Shown piece by piece: positions 46,444-56,017 of a stretch of DNA of 64,000 nt. The notes under the pieces were generated by a model. That model worked only from the letters and a program-made list of their open reading frames with translations, made no database searches and was not told the DNA's origin. The DNA comes from an uncultured Rhizobiaceae group bacterium (lineage in GTDB: Bacteria; Pseudomonadota; Alphaproteobacteria; Rhizobiales; Rhizobiaceae). The stretch covers positions 100,946 to 164,945 of the forward strand of contig CANMVS010000014.1 of assembly GCA_947501445.1 (NCBI GenBank), given 5' to 3'. Position 1 is the stretch's first letter. Each line of letters starts with the position of its first letter. The position numbers and the translations under genes are program-made.

Positions 46444-47730
46444 TCAGACGATCCCCCCGCCAGCACCGGATACAGCCGGGCGCGTTTCTGCCGCTTTCCT
46501 TCGGTATCCACTGCGGCGAAAGGCTGCCACGGGATCGATCGCACCAGCCTTTTCAATCCGCGCCATCGCCAGGATCGGCTCCACATCGGTGCGAAAGGCG
46601 GATTTGAGAGTACCTGTGGCCATTAGGGCGTCATTTGCATCCTGATGCCCGGACAATGCCTGCCGGTCGACCAGAAGCGCCTGTACGTAGGCCCGCTGAA
46701 CCTCCATCGCGCTGACCATAAGGCTTTCTATCGGGTCGGTAACATTATGCGATTGGTCCAGCATGTGGGCCGGATTGAAGTCAGCCGCACCACTTTGCTC
46801 TGCATCGACCAACTCGTTGAAAACCAGAAACAGGCGATAGGGATCAATGGACCCGGTATCGAGATCATCGTCACCATATTTGGAATCATTGAAGTGAAAC
46901 CCGCCAAGTTTTTTGAATTGTATCAGCCGGGCCACGATCATTTCGATATTGGTATTGGGCGCATGGTGCCCAAGATCAACAAGACAGAATGCCTTGGGTC
47001 CAAGCTCTTTGGCGATCAGATAATTGGTGCCCCAGTCCTGTACAATCGTGGAATAGAATGCCGGTTCATACATCTTGTGCTCGCTGAACAAACGCCAATT
47101 GTCCGGCAGGGCCGCATAGATCGATTGCATGGCGCTCAAATAGCGCTCAAAAGCCCGGGTCAGATGGGACTGACCGGGAAAATTGGACCCGTCGCCCACC
47201 CAGACAGTCAATGCGTCTGACCCGATGGCCTGCCCGATCTCGATACATTCCAGATTGTGTTCTATCGCCTGATGCCGGGTCGGCGCATCGGTGTGGGACA
47301 GGGAACCGAATTTGTAGGATTTTTCCTGATCCGGCTGATCCTGGAAAGTGTTGGAATTCATGGCATCGAAACCAAGTCCCAATGCTGTCGCCCTGTCCCG
47401 CAGAGCAGCAGGCTCTGCCTTGTCCCATGGTATGTGCAGTGAGACCCGTGGCGTTGCCCCGGTCAACTGGTGAATAACGGCACAATCATCCAGCTTGTCA
47501 AATATATGACGGGGTTCTCCCGGACCTGGAAATCGTGCAAACCGGGTGCCGCCCGAACCGACACCCCAACTGGGCACCGCGACCCCAAATGCTGAGACAC
47601 TGGCCTTGATCGCATCAATGGAAATGCCCCGCCGGTCCAGCTGTTCGCCCAGGGCGTCATAGTCGGCCTTTAATGCTTGTGCACGCTGTGCGTTGTCCTG
47701 TGCAATAAGGTCCTGCTGAATAATACTCAT
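46444..47730 (-). CDS. rhaI: L-rhamnose isomerase (RhaI, Pseudomonas stutzeri/rhizobial type)
   Basis: This 428-residue TIM-barrel isomerase interconverts L-rhamnose and L-rhamnulose. Metal and substrate residues are visible in SEHKMYEPAFYST, DLGHHAPNTNIE and GFHFNDSKYGDDDLD. It differs from the enterobacterial RhaA type and matches the isomerase of rhizobial rha loci. It lies 17 bases after rhaD and completes the rhaDI transcript divergent from the regulator-transport-kinase operon. Confidence 0.95.
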   Translation of the reverse strand: MSIIQQDLIAQDNAQRAQALKADYDALGEQLDRRGISIDAIKASVSAFGVAVPSWGVGSGGTRFARFPGPGEPRHIFDKLDDCAVIHQLTGATPRVSLHIPWDKAEPAALRDRATALGLGFDAMNSNTFQDQPDQEKSYKFGSLSHTDAPTRHQAIEHNLECIEIGQAIGSDALTVWVGDGSNFPGQSHLTRAFERYLSAMQSIYAALPDNWRLFSEHKMYEPAFYSTIVQDWGTNYLIAKELGPKAFCLVDLGHHAPNTNIEMIVARLIQFKKLGGFHFNDSKYGDDDLDTGSIDPYRLFLVFNELVDAEQSGAADFNPAHMLDQSHNVTDPIESLMVSAMEVQRAYVQALLVDRQALSGHQDANDALMATGTLKSAFRTDVEPILAMARIEKAGAIDPVAAFRRSGYRRKAAETRPAVSGAGGGIV

Positions 47731-47747
47731 ACCCGCTCCCCGGCGCC

Positions 47748-49850
47748 TCAGCGCGTAAATGCCTGAACATTGCCCGCATCGACATTGATGATGTTGCCGG
47801 TCGACTTGGACGCACTTTCACAGGCAAAGAAATAAACTGCCTCGGCGATATCTTCAGGCAGAACCGCCCGCTTGAGAAGGGAACGCTGTATATAATGCTG
47901 TTCCAGTTCTGCAACATCCTTGCCGTAGGCCTTTGCCCGTTCTTCCAGCCAGTCCCCTGACCAGATTTTGGACCCCTGCAGCACCGCATCGGGATTTACC
48001 GTATTTACACGGATACCACTGCCAGCGCCTTCCAGCGCCAGGCAGCGGGCAAGATGAATTTCCGACGCTTTGGCTGTGCAATAGGCCGCAGCACCCGGCG
48101 ATGCAGCAAGACCGTTCTTTGAACCAATGAATATAACTGATCCACCCAATTTCTGGGTACCAAAAACCCCGAATGCTGCGCGAGAGACCAGAAAATAGCC
48201 AGTCGAAAGGATCGACATATTACGGTTCCATAACTCAAGCGACGTATCTTCAATGGAGGCTGAAGAGGCAATCCCCGCATTGGACACCAGAATATCAACA
48301 CCGCCATATTCGAGAACACAGGCCGCATAGGCCTTTGCCACTGCATCCTCGTTCGTCACATCCATTGTCGTTGTGCGCACCACGTCTGCCGAGTGACGGC
48401 CAATCAGTCCATCAGCAACTGTTTGAAGCGCTGCTTCATCGATGTCGGCCAGCATCACACAGGCCCCTTCCCGCAACAATCGCTCGGCAGTCGCCGCGCC
48501 GATGCCACCGGCACCGCCTGTTACAAAGGCGATGCGACCGGCAAGGCTTTTGGGTTTCGGCAACCGCTGCAATTTGGCTTCTTCGAGCTGCCAGTATTCA
48601 ATATCAAATGCTTCCTGTTCCGGCAGGCCATTATAGGCTGAGGCAGCGGATGCACCGCGCATGACGTTGATCGCATTGACATAGAATTCAGCCGAAATCC
48701 GTGCGGTCGCCTTGTCCTTTGCATAGGTAATCAAACCGACCCCCGGCACCAGATAAACAACGGCATTCGGATCACGCATCGGCGGGCTTTCCGGACGTTT
48801 GCAGCGCTCGTAATAGGCCGCGTGGCCTACCCTGTAATCGGCGATAGCCGGTTCCAGTTTTTCCAGGCAGGCGTCAACATCCGGGTTCGCCGGATCGAAA
48901 TCAATGACCAGCGGGCAAATTTTGGTGCGTAGAAAGTGATCCGGACAGCTTGTGCCAAGAGCAGCAAGCGGGCGCAACTGATTGGAGCAGACAAATTCCA
49001 GTACCGCTTCACTGTCATCGAAATGCCCAACCATATGATGGGCACCACTGACAAAGCCGCGAATTGCCGGCATCAGTGCCGCAGCAACAACAGCGCGTTT
49101 TTCCGAAGGCAGTTGCTTGGTAGCGGCGCCTCCAAAAGCGGCAACCTGCTGACTCTTTTGCTCAAACCAGGCAATGGCCTGATTGATCGTATCAATCGAT
49201 TTCTCATAACATTGCTTTGCAGTCTTTGCCCAGGTGAACAGGCCGTGGCTCTGCAGGATCACGCCATCAGCGTGCGGATTGTCCCGACAAAACTTTTCCA
49301 ACCACAAACCCAGTTCAAACCCAGGCCTTTTCCACGGCAGCCAACCTATGGCATCGCCAAAAATTTCGCGGGTCAGGGATTCGCCATTTTCACTGGCAGC
49401 AATGGCTATTATGGCATCGGGATGCATGTGATCAACGTGCTCAAAGGGAACAAAGGCATGCAACGGCGTATCGATGGAGGCCGCACGCGGATTGAGATTG
49501 AAAGTGCAATGGGGCAGATAGGCCACCATCTCATCTTCATGTGCCGCGCCCCGATACAATCCCTTCAGCGCGTTCACCTTGTCCATATAGAGTGTGGCAA
49601 ATCCATCCAGCCTGATCGTGCCGACATCACCACCAGACCCCTTGACCCACAAAACCTGTGTGGCATCACCAGACAATGGATCACGTTCCATCACCTTTGC
49701 CGATGTATTGCCACCGCCGTAGTTGGTCACGCGTTTGTCCGAACCGAGCAGGTTTGAACGATACAGCAGCAAGGCCGATTCACTGAGGCTGGACGCATGC
49801 TTATCGTCCCACAGCATTTCCAGTCGACCTTGTGAACGCGCATCACGCAT
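47748..49850 (-). CDS. rhaD: Bifunctional rhamnulose-1-phosphate aldolase / lactaldehyde dehydrogenase (SDR)
   Basis: This 700-residue fusion has a class II aldolase domain at about 1-420 with HAFVPFEHVDHMHPDAI and a later SHGLFTWAK. An SDR domain at about 430-700 has FVTGGAGGIG and the catalytic YCTAK. The aldolase cleaves rhamnulose-1-phosphate to DHAP and L-lactaldehyde, and the SDR half is assigned to lactaldehyde oxidation in this family. The ATG at 49850 follows GGGAGAG; a longer upstream frame to 49967 is rejected. Expression should be controlled by RhaR through the operator-rich divergent region. Confidence 0.95.
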   Translation of the reverse strand: MRDARSQGRLEMLWDDKHASSLSESALLLYRSNLLGSDKRVTNYGGGNTSAKVMERDPLSGDATQVLWVKGSGGDVGTIRLDGFATLYMDKVNALKGLYRGAAHEDEMVAYLPHCTFNLNPRAASIDTPLHAFVPFEHVDHMHPDAIIAIAASENGESLTREIFGDAIGWLPWKRPGFELGLWLEKFCRDNPHADGVILQSHGLFTWAKTAKQCYEKSIDTINQAIAWFEQKSQQVAAFGGAATKQLPSEKRAVVAAALMPAIRGFVSGAHHMVGHFDDSEAVLEFVCSNQLRPLAALGTSCPDHFLRTKICPLVIDFDPANPDVDACLEKLEPAIADYRVGHAAYYERCKRPESPPMRDPNAVVYLVPGVGLITYAKDKATARISAEFYVNAINVMRGASAASAYNGLPEQEAFDIEYWQLEEAKLQRLPKPKSLAGRIAFVTGGAGGIGAATAERLLREGACVMLADIDEAALQTVADGLIGRHSADVVRTTTMDVTNEDAVAKAYAACVLEYGGVDILVSNAGIASSASIEDTSLELWNRNMSILSTGYFLVSRAAFGVFGTQKLGGSVIFIGSKNGLAASPGAAAYCTAKASEIHLARCLALEGAGSGIRVNTVNPDAVLQGSKIWSGDWLEERAKAYGKDVAELEQHYIQRSLLKRAVLPEDIAEAVYFFACESASKSTGNIINVDAGNVQAFTR

Positions 49851-50030
49851 ATTGACTCTCCCTTTGAGCGCTTTGCTTTTAAACTGTCCGGCAGATTTCA
49901 CACAAAGCACCGGCAATACAGATAACAATCCGGCATTTGCCGCATTCCCTGAAGTGGGAAATTGCAAAACACCTCAAACCATCGACCACAGATGATTTTT
50001 GATGGACAATCCTACTACGGCCAACAGATG

Positions 50031-50100
50031 TCAATCATAATCGATCATAATCTACAATATTTGACTGTTTATGATTGAATATGATCATTGTTGATTGACA
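50031..50100. promoter_or_regulatory. Probable RhaR operator cluster in the rhaD/rhaR divergent region
   Basis: Two tandem decamers TCAATCATAA and TCGATCATAA (50031-50050) face inverted copies TTATGATTGA (50069-50078) and a further TATGATCA...TTGATTGA run up to 50098. Such AT-rich repeats are typical DeoR-family operators. Their place between the divergent promoters fits repression of both transcripts by RhaR until an inducer forms. Confidence 0.7.
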
Positions 50101-50142
50101 TTTATGCGTAAGAATGGAATCGTCACAGGAACGGAGACCCAT

Positions 50143-50952
50143 ATGCACGAAAAAGAGAGACATCGTCTCATACTCAATGTAACGCAGGAAAAACCGGTTG
50201 CCACGGTGTCCGAACTCGTTGAACTGACGGGTTCTTCGGAAGCGACCATTCGCCGTGACATTGCTGCATTGCATGTCCAGAACAGATTGCGCCGCGTCCG
50301 TGGAGGCGCCGAGGCGCTCACACCACCGCAAATTCTTGGGTTGGCGGGCCGTCCATTCAGCGTCAATAAAACAATCAACATCGCTCAAAAACAAGCAATT
50401 GCCCGGGAAGCTGTCGCGCTTTGCGGCGAGGGCGATTCGATTATCATCAATGGCGGCACGACGACGTTTCAGATGGTTTTCCCGCTGGCGAACAGCCGGC
50501 TGCAGATCTTTACAAACTCATTTCCAATTGCTGAGCATCTGCTGCACAATTCCAAGAATACAATTTTGTTGTCCGGCGGCACGATTTATCGTGAGCAGAA
50601 TATTATTCTCAGCCCATTTGAAAACGATGTGACAAAGAACTTTTATGCACAACGCATGTTCATGGGTGCCCAGGGTCTCAGTCCCCTTGGTCTGATGGAA
50701 GCAGATCCGCTGCTGATTCAGGCTGAGCAAAAACTGATCGATCAGGCTGATGAACTTGTTGTTCTGGCCGATTCATCCAAATTCGAAAAACGCTCCAGTC
50801 TCATTTTGTGTGGTCTGCAGCGCATTACAACAATCATAACCGATGAAGGGGTCAGCGACAGGGCGGCCGCCATGCTGGAAGCAGCAGGCGTCACACTGAT
50901 TGTCGCAGACGCCACACAATCGAAAAGAGCCGGATCTTCGCCCGTGCGCTAA
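50143..50952 (+). CDS. rhaR: DeoR-family regulator of the rhamnose locus
   Basis: This 269-residue repressor-type protein has an N-terminal DeoR helix-turn-helix (VATVSELVELTGSSEATIRRDIAALH) and a sugar-phosphate-sensing DeoRC domain. The latter contains SIIINGGTTTFQM, ILLSGGTIYRE and VVLADSSKFEKRS. The start is the ATG at 50143 with GGAG nearby. It heads the operon that continues with rhaS and lies divergent from rhaDI, as in rhizobial rha loci. Confidence 0.93.
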   Translation: MHEKERHRLILNVTQEKPVATVSELVELTGSSEATIRRDIAALHVQNRLRRVRGGAEALTPPQILGLAGRPFSVNKTINIAQKQAIAREAVALCGEGDSIIINGGTTTFQMVFPLANSRLQIFTNSFPIAEHLLHNSKNTILLSGGTIYREQNIILSPFENDVTKNFYAQRMFMGAQGLSPLGLMEADPLLIQAEQKLIDQADELVVLADSSKFEKRSSLILCGLQRITTIITDEGVSDRAAAMLEAAGVTLIVADATQSKRAGSSPVR

Positions 50953-51009
50953 TAAGCAAACAACAGGCGGCGATATTATTGCATCAACCATACTCAAGGG
51001 AGGAAACTT

Positions 51010-52002
51010 ATGAGTATTTTCAACAAACTGCTACTTTCAGCCGCCGTGGTGGCGGGGCTGGCGACCAGCCCTGTTCAAGCCGAAGACAAACGCATCGCAC
51101 TGGTCGTCAAGGCCCTGGGTATTGGCTTTTTCGAAGCCGCCAACAAGGGAGCGCAGGAAGCGGCCAAGGAGCTGGGAGATGTGGAAATCATCTATACAGG
51201 CCCGACCGATACAACAGCCGAGGGGCAGATAGACGTCATCAATGCGCTGATAGCCCAGAAAGTCGACGCCATCGCAATTTCGGCAAATGACCGCGATGCG
51301 CTGGTACCAGCGCTTAAAAAGGCAATGGATCGCGGCATCACCGTCATCTCCTGGGATTCGGGGGTCGCACCTGAAGGCCGTGCCATGCACCTCAACCCCT
51401 CATCCAATGCGCTCATTGGCAATATGATTGTCAAAATGGCCGCCGATCATCTTCCAGACGGTGGTGATGTCGCTGTATTGTCAGCATCTGCAACCGCCAC
51501 GAACCAGAACATCTGGATCGAGGAGATGAACAAGGTTAAGGACAATTACAAAGGCATCAACGTCGTTGCCACAGTCTATGGTGACGACCTTGCGGACAAA
51601 TCCTATCGCGAAGCGCAAGGCCTGATGTCATCTCACCCGAACCTCAAGGCAATCATCGCACCGACCTCCGTCGGTATCGTTGCTGCCGCGCAGGCCGTAT
51701 CCGATGCCGGCAAGGCAGGGGAAATCAACGTCACCGGACTTGGCCTGCCCTCGGAAATGGCCGGTCATGTGGATTCCGCTGCGTCCAAATCCTTTGCCAT
51801 CTGGAACCCGATAGACCTTGGTTATGCGGCAACCATGATCGCCTATAATCTTGCGACCGAAAAAGCTGCGGCAGAAGCCGGTGGCGAAATCCCCATGGGT
51901 CGCATGGGCAATGTGAAACTGGATGACAACAAAGAGGGCGCGATGGCAGATCCCTTTGTCTATGACGCTTCAAACGTCAATGACTTCAAGGACATCTTCT
52001 AG
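51010..52002 (+). CDS. rhaS: Rhamnose ABC transporter substrate-binding protein
   Basis: This 330-residue periplasmic protein of the ribose-binding type has a signal peptide ending PVQA-EDKRI. The mature part contains ALGIGFFEAANKGAQEAAKEL and AIAISANDRDALVPALKKAMDRGITVISWDSGV. A strong GGGAGG precedes the ATG. A long stem-loop follows the gene, so it is likely made in excess over the membrane parts. The rhamnose ligand is assigned from the rha context. Confidence 0.94.
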   Translation: MSIFNKLLLSAAVVAGLATSPVQAEDKRIALVVKALGIGFFEAANKGAQEAAKELGDVEIIYTGPTDTTAEGQIDVINALIAQKVDAIAISANDRDALVPALKKAMDRGITVISWDSGVAPEGRAMHLNPSSNALIGNMIVKMAADHLPDGGDVAVLSASATATNQNIWIEEMNKVKDNYKGINVVATVYGDDLADKSYREAQGLMSSHPNLKAIIAPTSVGIVAAAQAVSDAGKAGEINVTGLGLPSEMAGHVDSAASKSFAIWNPIDLGYAATMIAYNLATEKAAAEAGGEIPMGRMGNVKLDDNKEGAMADPFVYDASNVNDFKDIF

Positions 52003-52056
52003 GTCGTTCATCCGCTGGAATGCCCATTACGGGCGATTGTCCAAAAGCATGAATAT

Positions 52057-52093
52057 CCGGGCACCCATGCGGCAAAACCTGCCGGGTGCCCGG
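52057..52093 (+). promoter_or_regulatory. Intercistronic stem-loop after rhaS
   Basis: CCGGGCACCC (52057-52066) pairs perfectly with GGGTGCCCGG (52084-52093). An inner GGCA/TGCC helix extends the stem beyond a four-base bulge. There is no U-tract. It probably protects rhaS mRNA or partly attenuates transcription into rhaT. Confidence 0.75.
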
Positions 52094-52166
52094 CATTACG
52101 CTGCCACAAACCGGTGTCCCGATTGGCAACACAGATTTTTCATCGTAAGTTACGGATGACCCCACA

Positions 52167-53723
52167 ATGCTCGATCACAAAGGCACCGTGCCTGTGAATG
52201 TTCAGGATACCAACGCAAGCCCGGGCGCAACGCCGATCCTTGAACTATCCGGCATTTCCAAACGTTTCCCCGGTGTGCTGGCGCTGGATGATGTGGGTTT
52301 GAAACTCTATCCTGGCTCGGTCACCGCACTGGTGGGTGAAAATGGTGCCGGTAAATCCACGATCGTCAAGATCCTGACCGGAATCTATCAGCCGGACGGC
52401 GGGACAATCCGAATTGACGGATCGGCAAAACGTTTCGCCACCCCCCACACAGCGACATTGTCGGGCGTTACGGCCATTCATCAGGAAACCGTTCTGTTTG
52501 ATGAATTATCGATCGCAGAAAATATTTTTCTTGGTCATGCTCCCCGCAACCGGCTGGGATTGATTGATTGGTCAGCCATGCACACCAGGGCTGCAGATAT
52601 GCTGGCAAATGTGGGTGCGGATGTAGACCCAACAGCAAAACTGCGCGACCTTGGTATCGCCAACAAACATCTTGTTGCCGTTGCACGGGCCCTGTCGGTC
52701 GAAGCACGCATCGTCATTATGGACGAGCCAACCGCTGCACTTTCCCATAAGGAAATCAACGAGCTATACGCTCTGATTGAATCACTTCGGCAGACGGGCA
52801 AGGCCATCTTGTTCATTAGCCACAAGTTTGACGAAATATTCAAAATTGCCGATCGATTTGCCGTTTTTCGCGATGGCAGGGAAATCGCCGACGGCCTGAT
52901 CGATGACATCACCCCGGATGATCTGGTTCAAATGATGGTCGGCCGTTCCGTTGATCAGATATTTCCCGCACGCCAACACCATCAGGGCACCGAAGTGTTG
53001 CGGGTCGCCGGATACTGCCACCCGACGGAGTTTCAGGATATCGGGTTTTCATTGCATGAAGGTGAAATTCTTGGGTTTTACGGCCTTGTCGGCTCTGGCC
53101 GCAGTGAATTCATGCAGGCACTTTTTGGCATAACAAAACCCTCAAAGGGCGCGGTTCGAATTGATGGCCAGATTGCCGTAGTCCGAAGCCCGGCAGAAGC
53201 CATCAATCGCGGCATTGTCTATGTACCGGAAGATCGCGGCAAACAGGGTGCTGTCATTGGCCTGCCAATCTTTCAGAACATCTCGCTGCCATCGCTTTCC
53301 AAAACGTCACGGGCGGGCTTCATTCGCCTCGCCGAGGAATTTGCGCTGGCGCGGGACTATACGGCACGTCTTGACCTGCGTGCCGCATCACTGGATCAGG
53401 ATGTGGGTGAACTTTCAGGCGGAAACCAGCAAAAGGTGGTCATCGCCAAATGGCTGGCAACCCGGCCACGGGTGATTATTCTGGATGAACCAACAAAGGG
53501 TATCGACATCGGATCCAAGGCAGCGGTGCATGAGTTCATGGCTGAACTTGCATCACAGGGCCTGGCTGTGATCATGGTTTCTTCTGAAATCCCCGAAATC
53601 CTCGGCTTGTCGGACCGGGTCATCGTCATGCGCGAGGGCCTTATGGTAGAGCAGTTTGAGCGCGACGAATTGACCCCGGAAAAACTTGTGCGCGCAGCCG
53701 CCGACATCGGAGAAGCAGCATGA
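52167..53723 (+). CDS. rhaT: Rhamnose ABC transporter ATPase
   Basis: This 518-residue double ABC ATPase is of the sugar (CUT2) class. The first half has Walker A GENGAGKST near residue 55 and IVIMDEPTAAL. The second half has the degenerate P-loop GLVGSGRSE and a full signature LSGGNQQKVVIAKW with VIILDEPTKGIDIG. The ATG at 52167 is used; a GTG at 52194 is possible. The 3' end overlaps the permease start (53720-53723). Confidence 0.94.
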   Translation: MLDHKGTVPVNVQDTNASPGATPILELSGISKRFPGVLALDDVGLKLYPGSVTALVGENGAGKSTIVKILTGIYQPDGGTIRIDGSAKRFATPHTATLSGVTAIHQETVLFDELSIAENIFLGHAPRNRLGLIDWSAMHTRAADMLANVGADVDPTAKLRDLGIANKHLVAVARALSVEARIVIMDEPTAALSHKEINELYALIESLRQTGKAILFISHKFDEIFKIADRFAVFRDGREIADGLIDDITPDDLVQMMVGRSVDQIFPARQHHQGTEVLRVAGYCHPTEFQDIGFSLHEGEILGFYGLVGSGRSEFMQALFGITKPSKGAVRIDGQIAVVRSPAEAINRGIVYVPEDRGKQGAVIGLPIFQNISLPSLSKTSRAGFIRLAEEFALARDYTARLDLRAASLDQDVGELSGGNQQKVVIAKWLATRPRVIILDEPTKGIDIGSKAAVHEFMAELASQGLAVIMVSSEIPEILGLSDRVIVMREGLMVEQFERDELTPEKLVRAAADIGEAA

Positions 53724-54703
53724 ACATGCAGCGGCTGATGAAATCGCGCGAATTGCTGCTGGCGTTGGCACTGGTTCTTCTTGTAGGCGGAATTGCTGTC
53801 CGGTTTCCCGCCTTTGCCTCTCCTTCCAGTCTTGGCAATGTCTTTAACGATACATCCATTCTGATTATTCTTGCGCTGGGGCAGATGGTTGTCATCATTA
53901 CGAAATGCATTGACCTGTCAGTGGCGTCCAATCTGGCATTGACCGGCATGATTGTTGCCATCATCAATGCATCAGCACCCGGTATTCCCGTTGCTTTTCT
54001 CATTGTGATAGCAATTTCAGCCGGTGCGCTGATGGGCGCCATCAACGGGTTTTTTGTGTGGAAGCTGGAGATACCGCCCATCGTCGTCACCTTGGGTACT
54101 TTGACCATCTTTCGGGGCATTGTGTTTCTACTGACGGATGGTGCCTGGATCAACGCCCATGAAATGAGTGCCTCATTCAAGGCACTGCCACGCGCTGATT
54201 TTGTTGGACTGCCGGTATTATCGTGGATCGCCATCGCCATCATCGGCGTTATGGCCGTGCTGATGACACGGACGGCTTTTGGCAGAGCGACCTACGCCGT
54301 CGGCGGCAATCCACATGCATCGGTCTATACCGGGATCAACGTTGGCTTCACCCGGTTTGCAGCCTTCATCATTTCCGGTTCTCTGGCAGGCCTTTGCGGT
54401 TATTTGTGGGTGGCACGCTATGCCGTTGCCTATGTTGATATTGCCGGGGGCTTCGAACTGGATGTGGTGGCTGCCTGTGTAATTGGTGGCATTTCAATCG
54501 CTGGCGGAATCGGTTCGGTCGCCGGTGCTGTCATGGGTGCACTGTTCCTGGGGGTCATCAAAAACGCCCTGCCCGTCATCAACATCTCACCATTTTGGCA
54601 GTTGGCGATATCCGGCGCGGCAATCATCATCGCTGTTGCATTAAATGCCCGGGCAGAACGCACCAAGGGGCGCGTAATCCTCAAAAAGGCGGAGGTGGTA
54701 TGA
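53720..54703 (+). CDS. rhaP: Rhamnose ABC transporter permease
   Basis: This 327-residue CUT2 permease has the hallmarks ILALGQMVVIITKCIDLSVAS near residue 50 and GGISIAGGIGSVAGAVMGALFLGVI near 255. It overlaps rhaT by ATGA and overlaps the second permease in the same way, indicating coupled translation. It pairs with RhaQ. Confidence 0.94.
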   Translation: MNMQRLMKSRELLLALALVLLVGGIAVRFPAFASPSSLGNVFNDTSILIILALGQMVVIITKCIDLSVASNLALTGMIVAIINASAPGIPVAFLIVIAISAGALMGAINGFFVWKLEIPPIVVTLGTLTIFRGIVFLLTDGAWINAHEMSASFKALPRADFVGLPVLSWIAIAIIGVMAVLMTRTAFGRATYAVGGNPHASVYTGINVGFTRFAAFIISGSLAGLCGYLWVARYAVAYVDIAGGFELDVVAACVIGGISIAGGIGSVAGAVMGALFLGVIKNALPVINISPFWQLAISGAAIIIAVALNARAERTKGRVILKKAEVV

Positions 54704-55698
54704 TGGATGGTTCTGCCCGCATATTGCCTGATCGCCTCAACAGCGGTTTTTCAAGCCTGATTAAAAGCTGGGAAACCCTTCTTCTGGCCGTGGCCATCGC
54801 TGTCTTCATCGTCAATACATTCACATCCCCGTATTTTCTTGATCCGTGGAACCTTTCAGACGCCACATTCAATTTTACTGAAAAAGCCATGATTGCCTTT
54901 GCCATGGCACTGCTGATCATCTCCGGTGAAATTGACCTTTCCGTCGCCGCTATCATTGCAATTGCGTCAACAGCAATGGGATATGCCGTGCAATTGGGCG
55001 CAGAAACACCAACGCTGGTTTTGGTCGGTGTCGGTGTTGGCCTGGCCTGCGGTGCGTTCAACGGCTTATTGGTCACGCGGCTCGGCCTGCCCTCAATCGT
55101 CGTGACGATTGGCACCATGAGCCTTTTTCGCGGGCTGGCATTCATCATTCTTGGCGACAAGGCCTATACGGGTTACCCGGCAGACTTTGCCTTTTTTGGC
55201 CAGGGTTATGTGTGGTGGGTGCTTTCGTTCGAACTGGTGCTGTTTGTCATTGTGGCGCTGATTTTCGCGATCATCCTGCATCGAACGAGTTTTGGACGCA
55301 CCATCTATGCCATTGGCAACAACCCCACTGCGGCGCTGTTTTCGGGGGTAAGGGTGCAGCGGGTGAAATTCGTATTGTTCCTGTTGACCGGGTTGATGTC
55401 CGGCATTGCTGCCATATGCCTTACATCGCGCCTTGGCTCCACCCGCCCGTCCATTGCCATGGGTTGGGAGCTGGAAATCGTGACAATGGTCGTTCTGGGC
55501 GGCATCAGCATTTTAGGCGGATCCGGTCGTATCCCGGGCGTTGTTATCGCAGCGCTGATTTTGGGTATGGTGACATTCGGATTTGGCCTTTTGAACGTGC
55601 CCGGTATCGTCATGTCCATATTCATCGGCCTGTTGCTGATCGGCGTTATCGCTTTGCCGCGTGTGCTGAGCCAATTGGTCAAAGCCAAGGCACAATGA
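54700..55698 (+). CDS. rhaQ: Rhamnose ABC transporter permease
   Basis: This 332-residue CUT2 permease contains IAFAMALLIISGEIDLSVAA near residue 65 and a C-terminal GGISILGGSGRIPGVVIAALILG. The ATG at 54700 lies just after GGAGG and overlaps the rhaP stop. An upstream frame from 54595 lies in rhaP and is discarded. It forms the heterodimeric channel with RhaP. Confidence 0.94.
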   Translation: MMDGSARILPDRLNSGFSSLIKSWETLLLAVAIAVFIVNTFTSPYFLDPWNLSDATFNFTEKAMIAFAMALLIISGEIDLSVAAIIAIASTAMGYAVQLGAETPTLVLVGVGVGLACGAFNGLLVTRLGLPSIVVTIGTMSLFRGLAFIILGDKAYTGYPADFAFFGQGYVWWVLSFELVLFVIVALIFAIILHRTSFGRTIYAIGNNPTAALFSGVRVQRVKFVLFLLTGLMSGIAAICLTSRLGSTRPSIAMGWELEIVTMVVLGGISILGGSGRIPGVVIAALILGMVTFGFGLLNVPGIVMSIFIGLLLIGVIALPRVLSQLVKAKAQ

Positions 55699-55699
55699 C

Positions 55700-56014
55700 A
55701 TGGAAAAAATTGCCTTCAAAATGCACCTGACGCCCGGCATGGCTGATACATACCGACAAAGACATGACGACATTTGGCCTGAATTGACTGAACTGCTGCG
55801 TCAAAGCGGCATCACCGATTATTCCATCTTTCTGGACGAGGACACCCACACGCTGTTTGCGGTGCTCAAAAGAACCGATGACAATACGATGGCGGCGCTG
55901 CCGAAACAGGCTGTTATGCAGCGCTGGTGGACCCATATGGCCGACATCATGCGCACTGAACCGAATGGTGAGCCGCAGGTGACAGCATTGCCAATGATAT
56001 TTCATATGGATTGA
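55700..56014 (+). CDS. rhaU: L-rhamnose mutarotase
   Basis: This 104-residue protein of the RhaM/RhaU family has HLTPGMADTYRQRHDDIWPEL with the catalytic-type histidine. It also has DYSIFLDEDTHTLFAVL and a tryptophan-rich MQRWWTHMADIM. It interconverts the rhamnose anomers to feed the isomerase. It starts one base after the rhaQ stop, and rhaK begins three bases after its own stop. Confidence 0.94.
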   Translation: MEKIAFKMHLTPGMADTYRQRHDDIWPELTELLRQSGITDYSIFLDEDTHTLFAVLKRTDDNTMAALPKQAVMQRWWTHMADIMRTEPNGEPQVTALPMIFHMD

Positions 56015-56017
56015 CCG

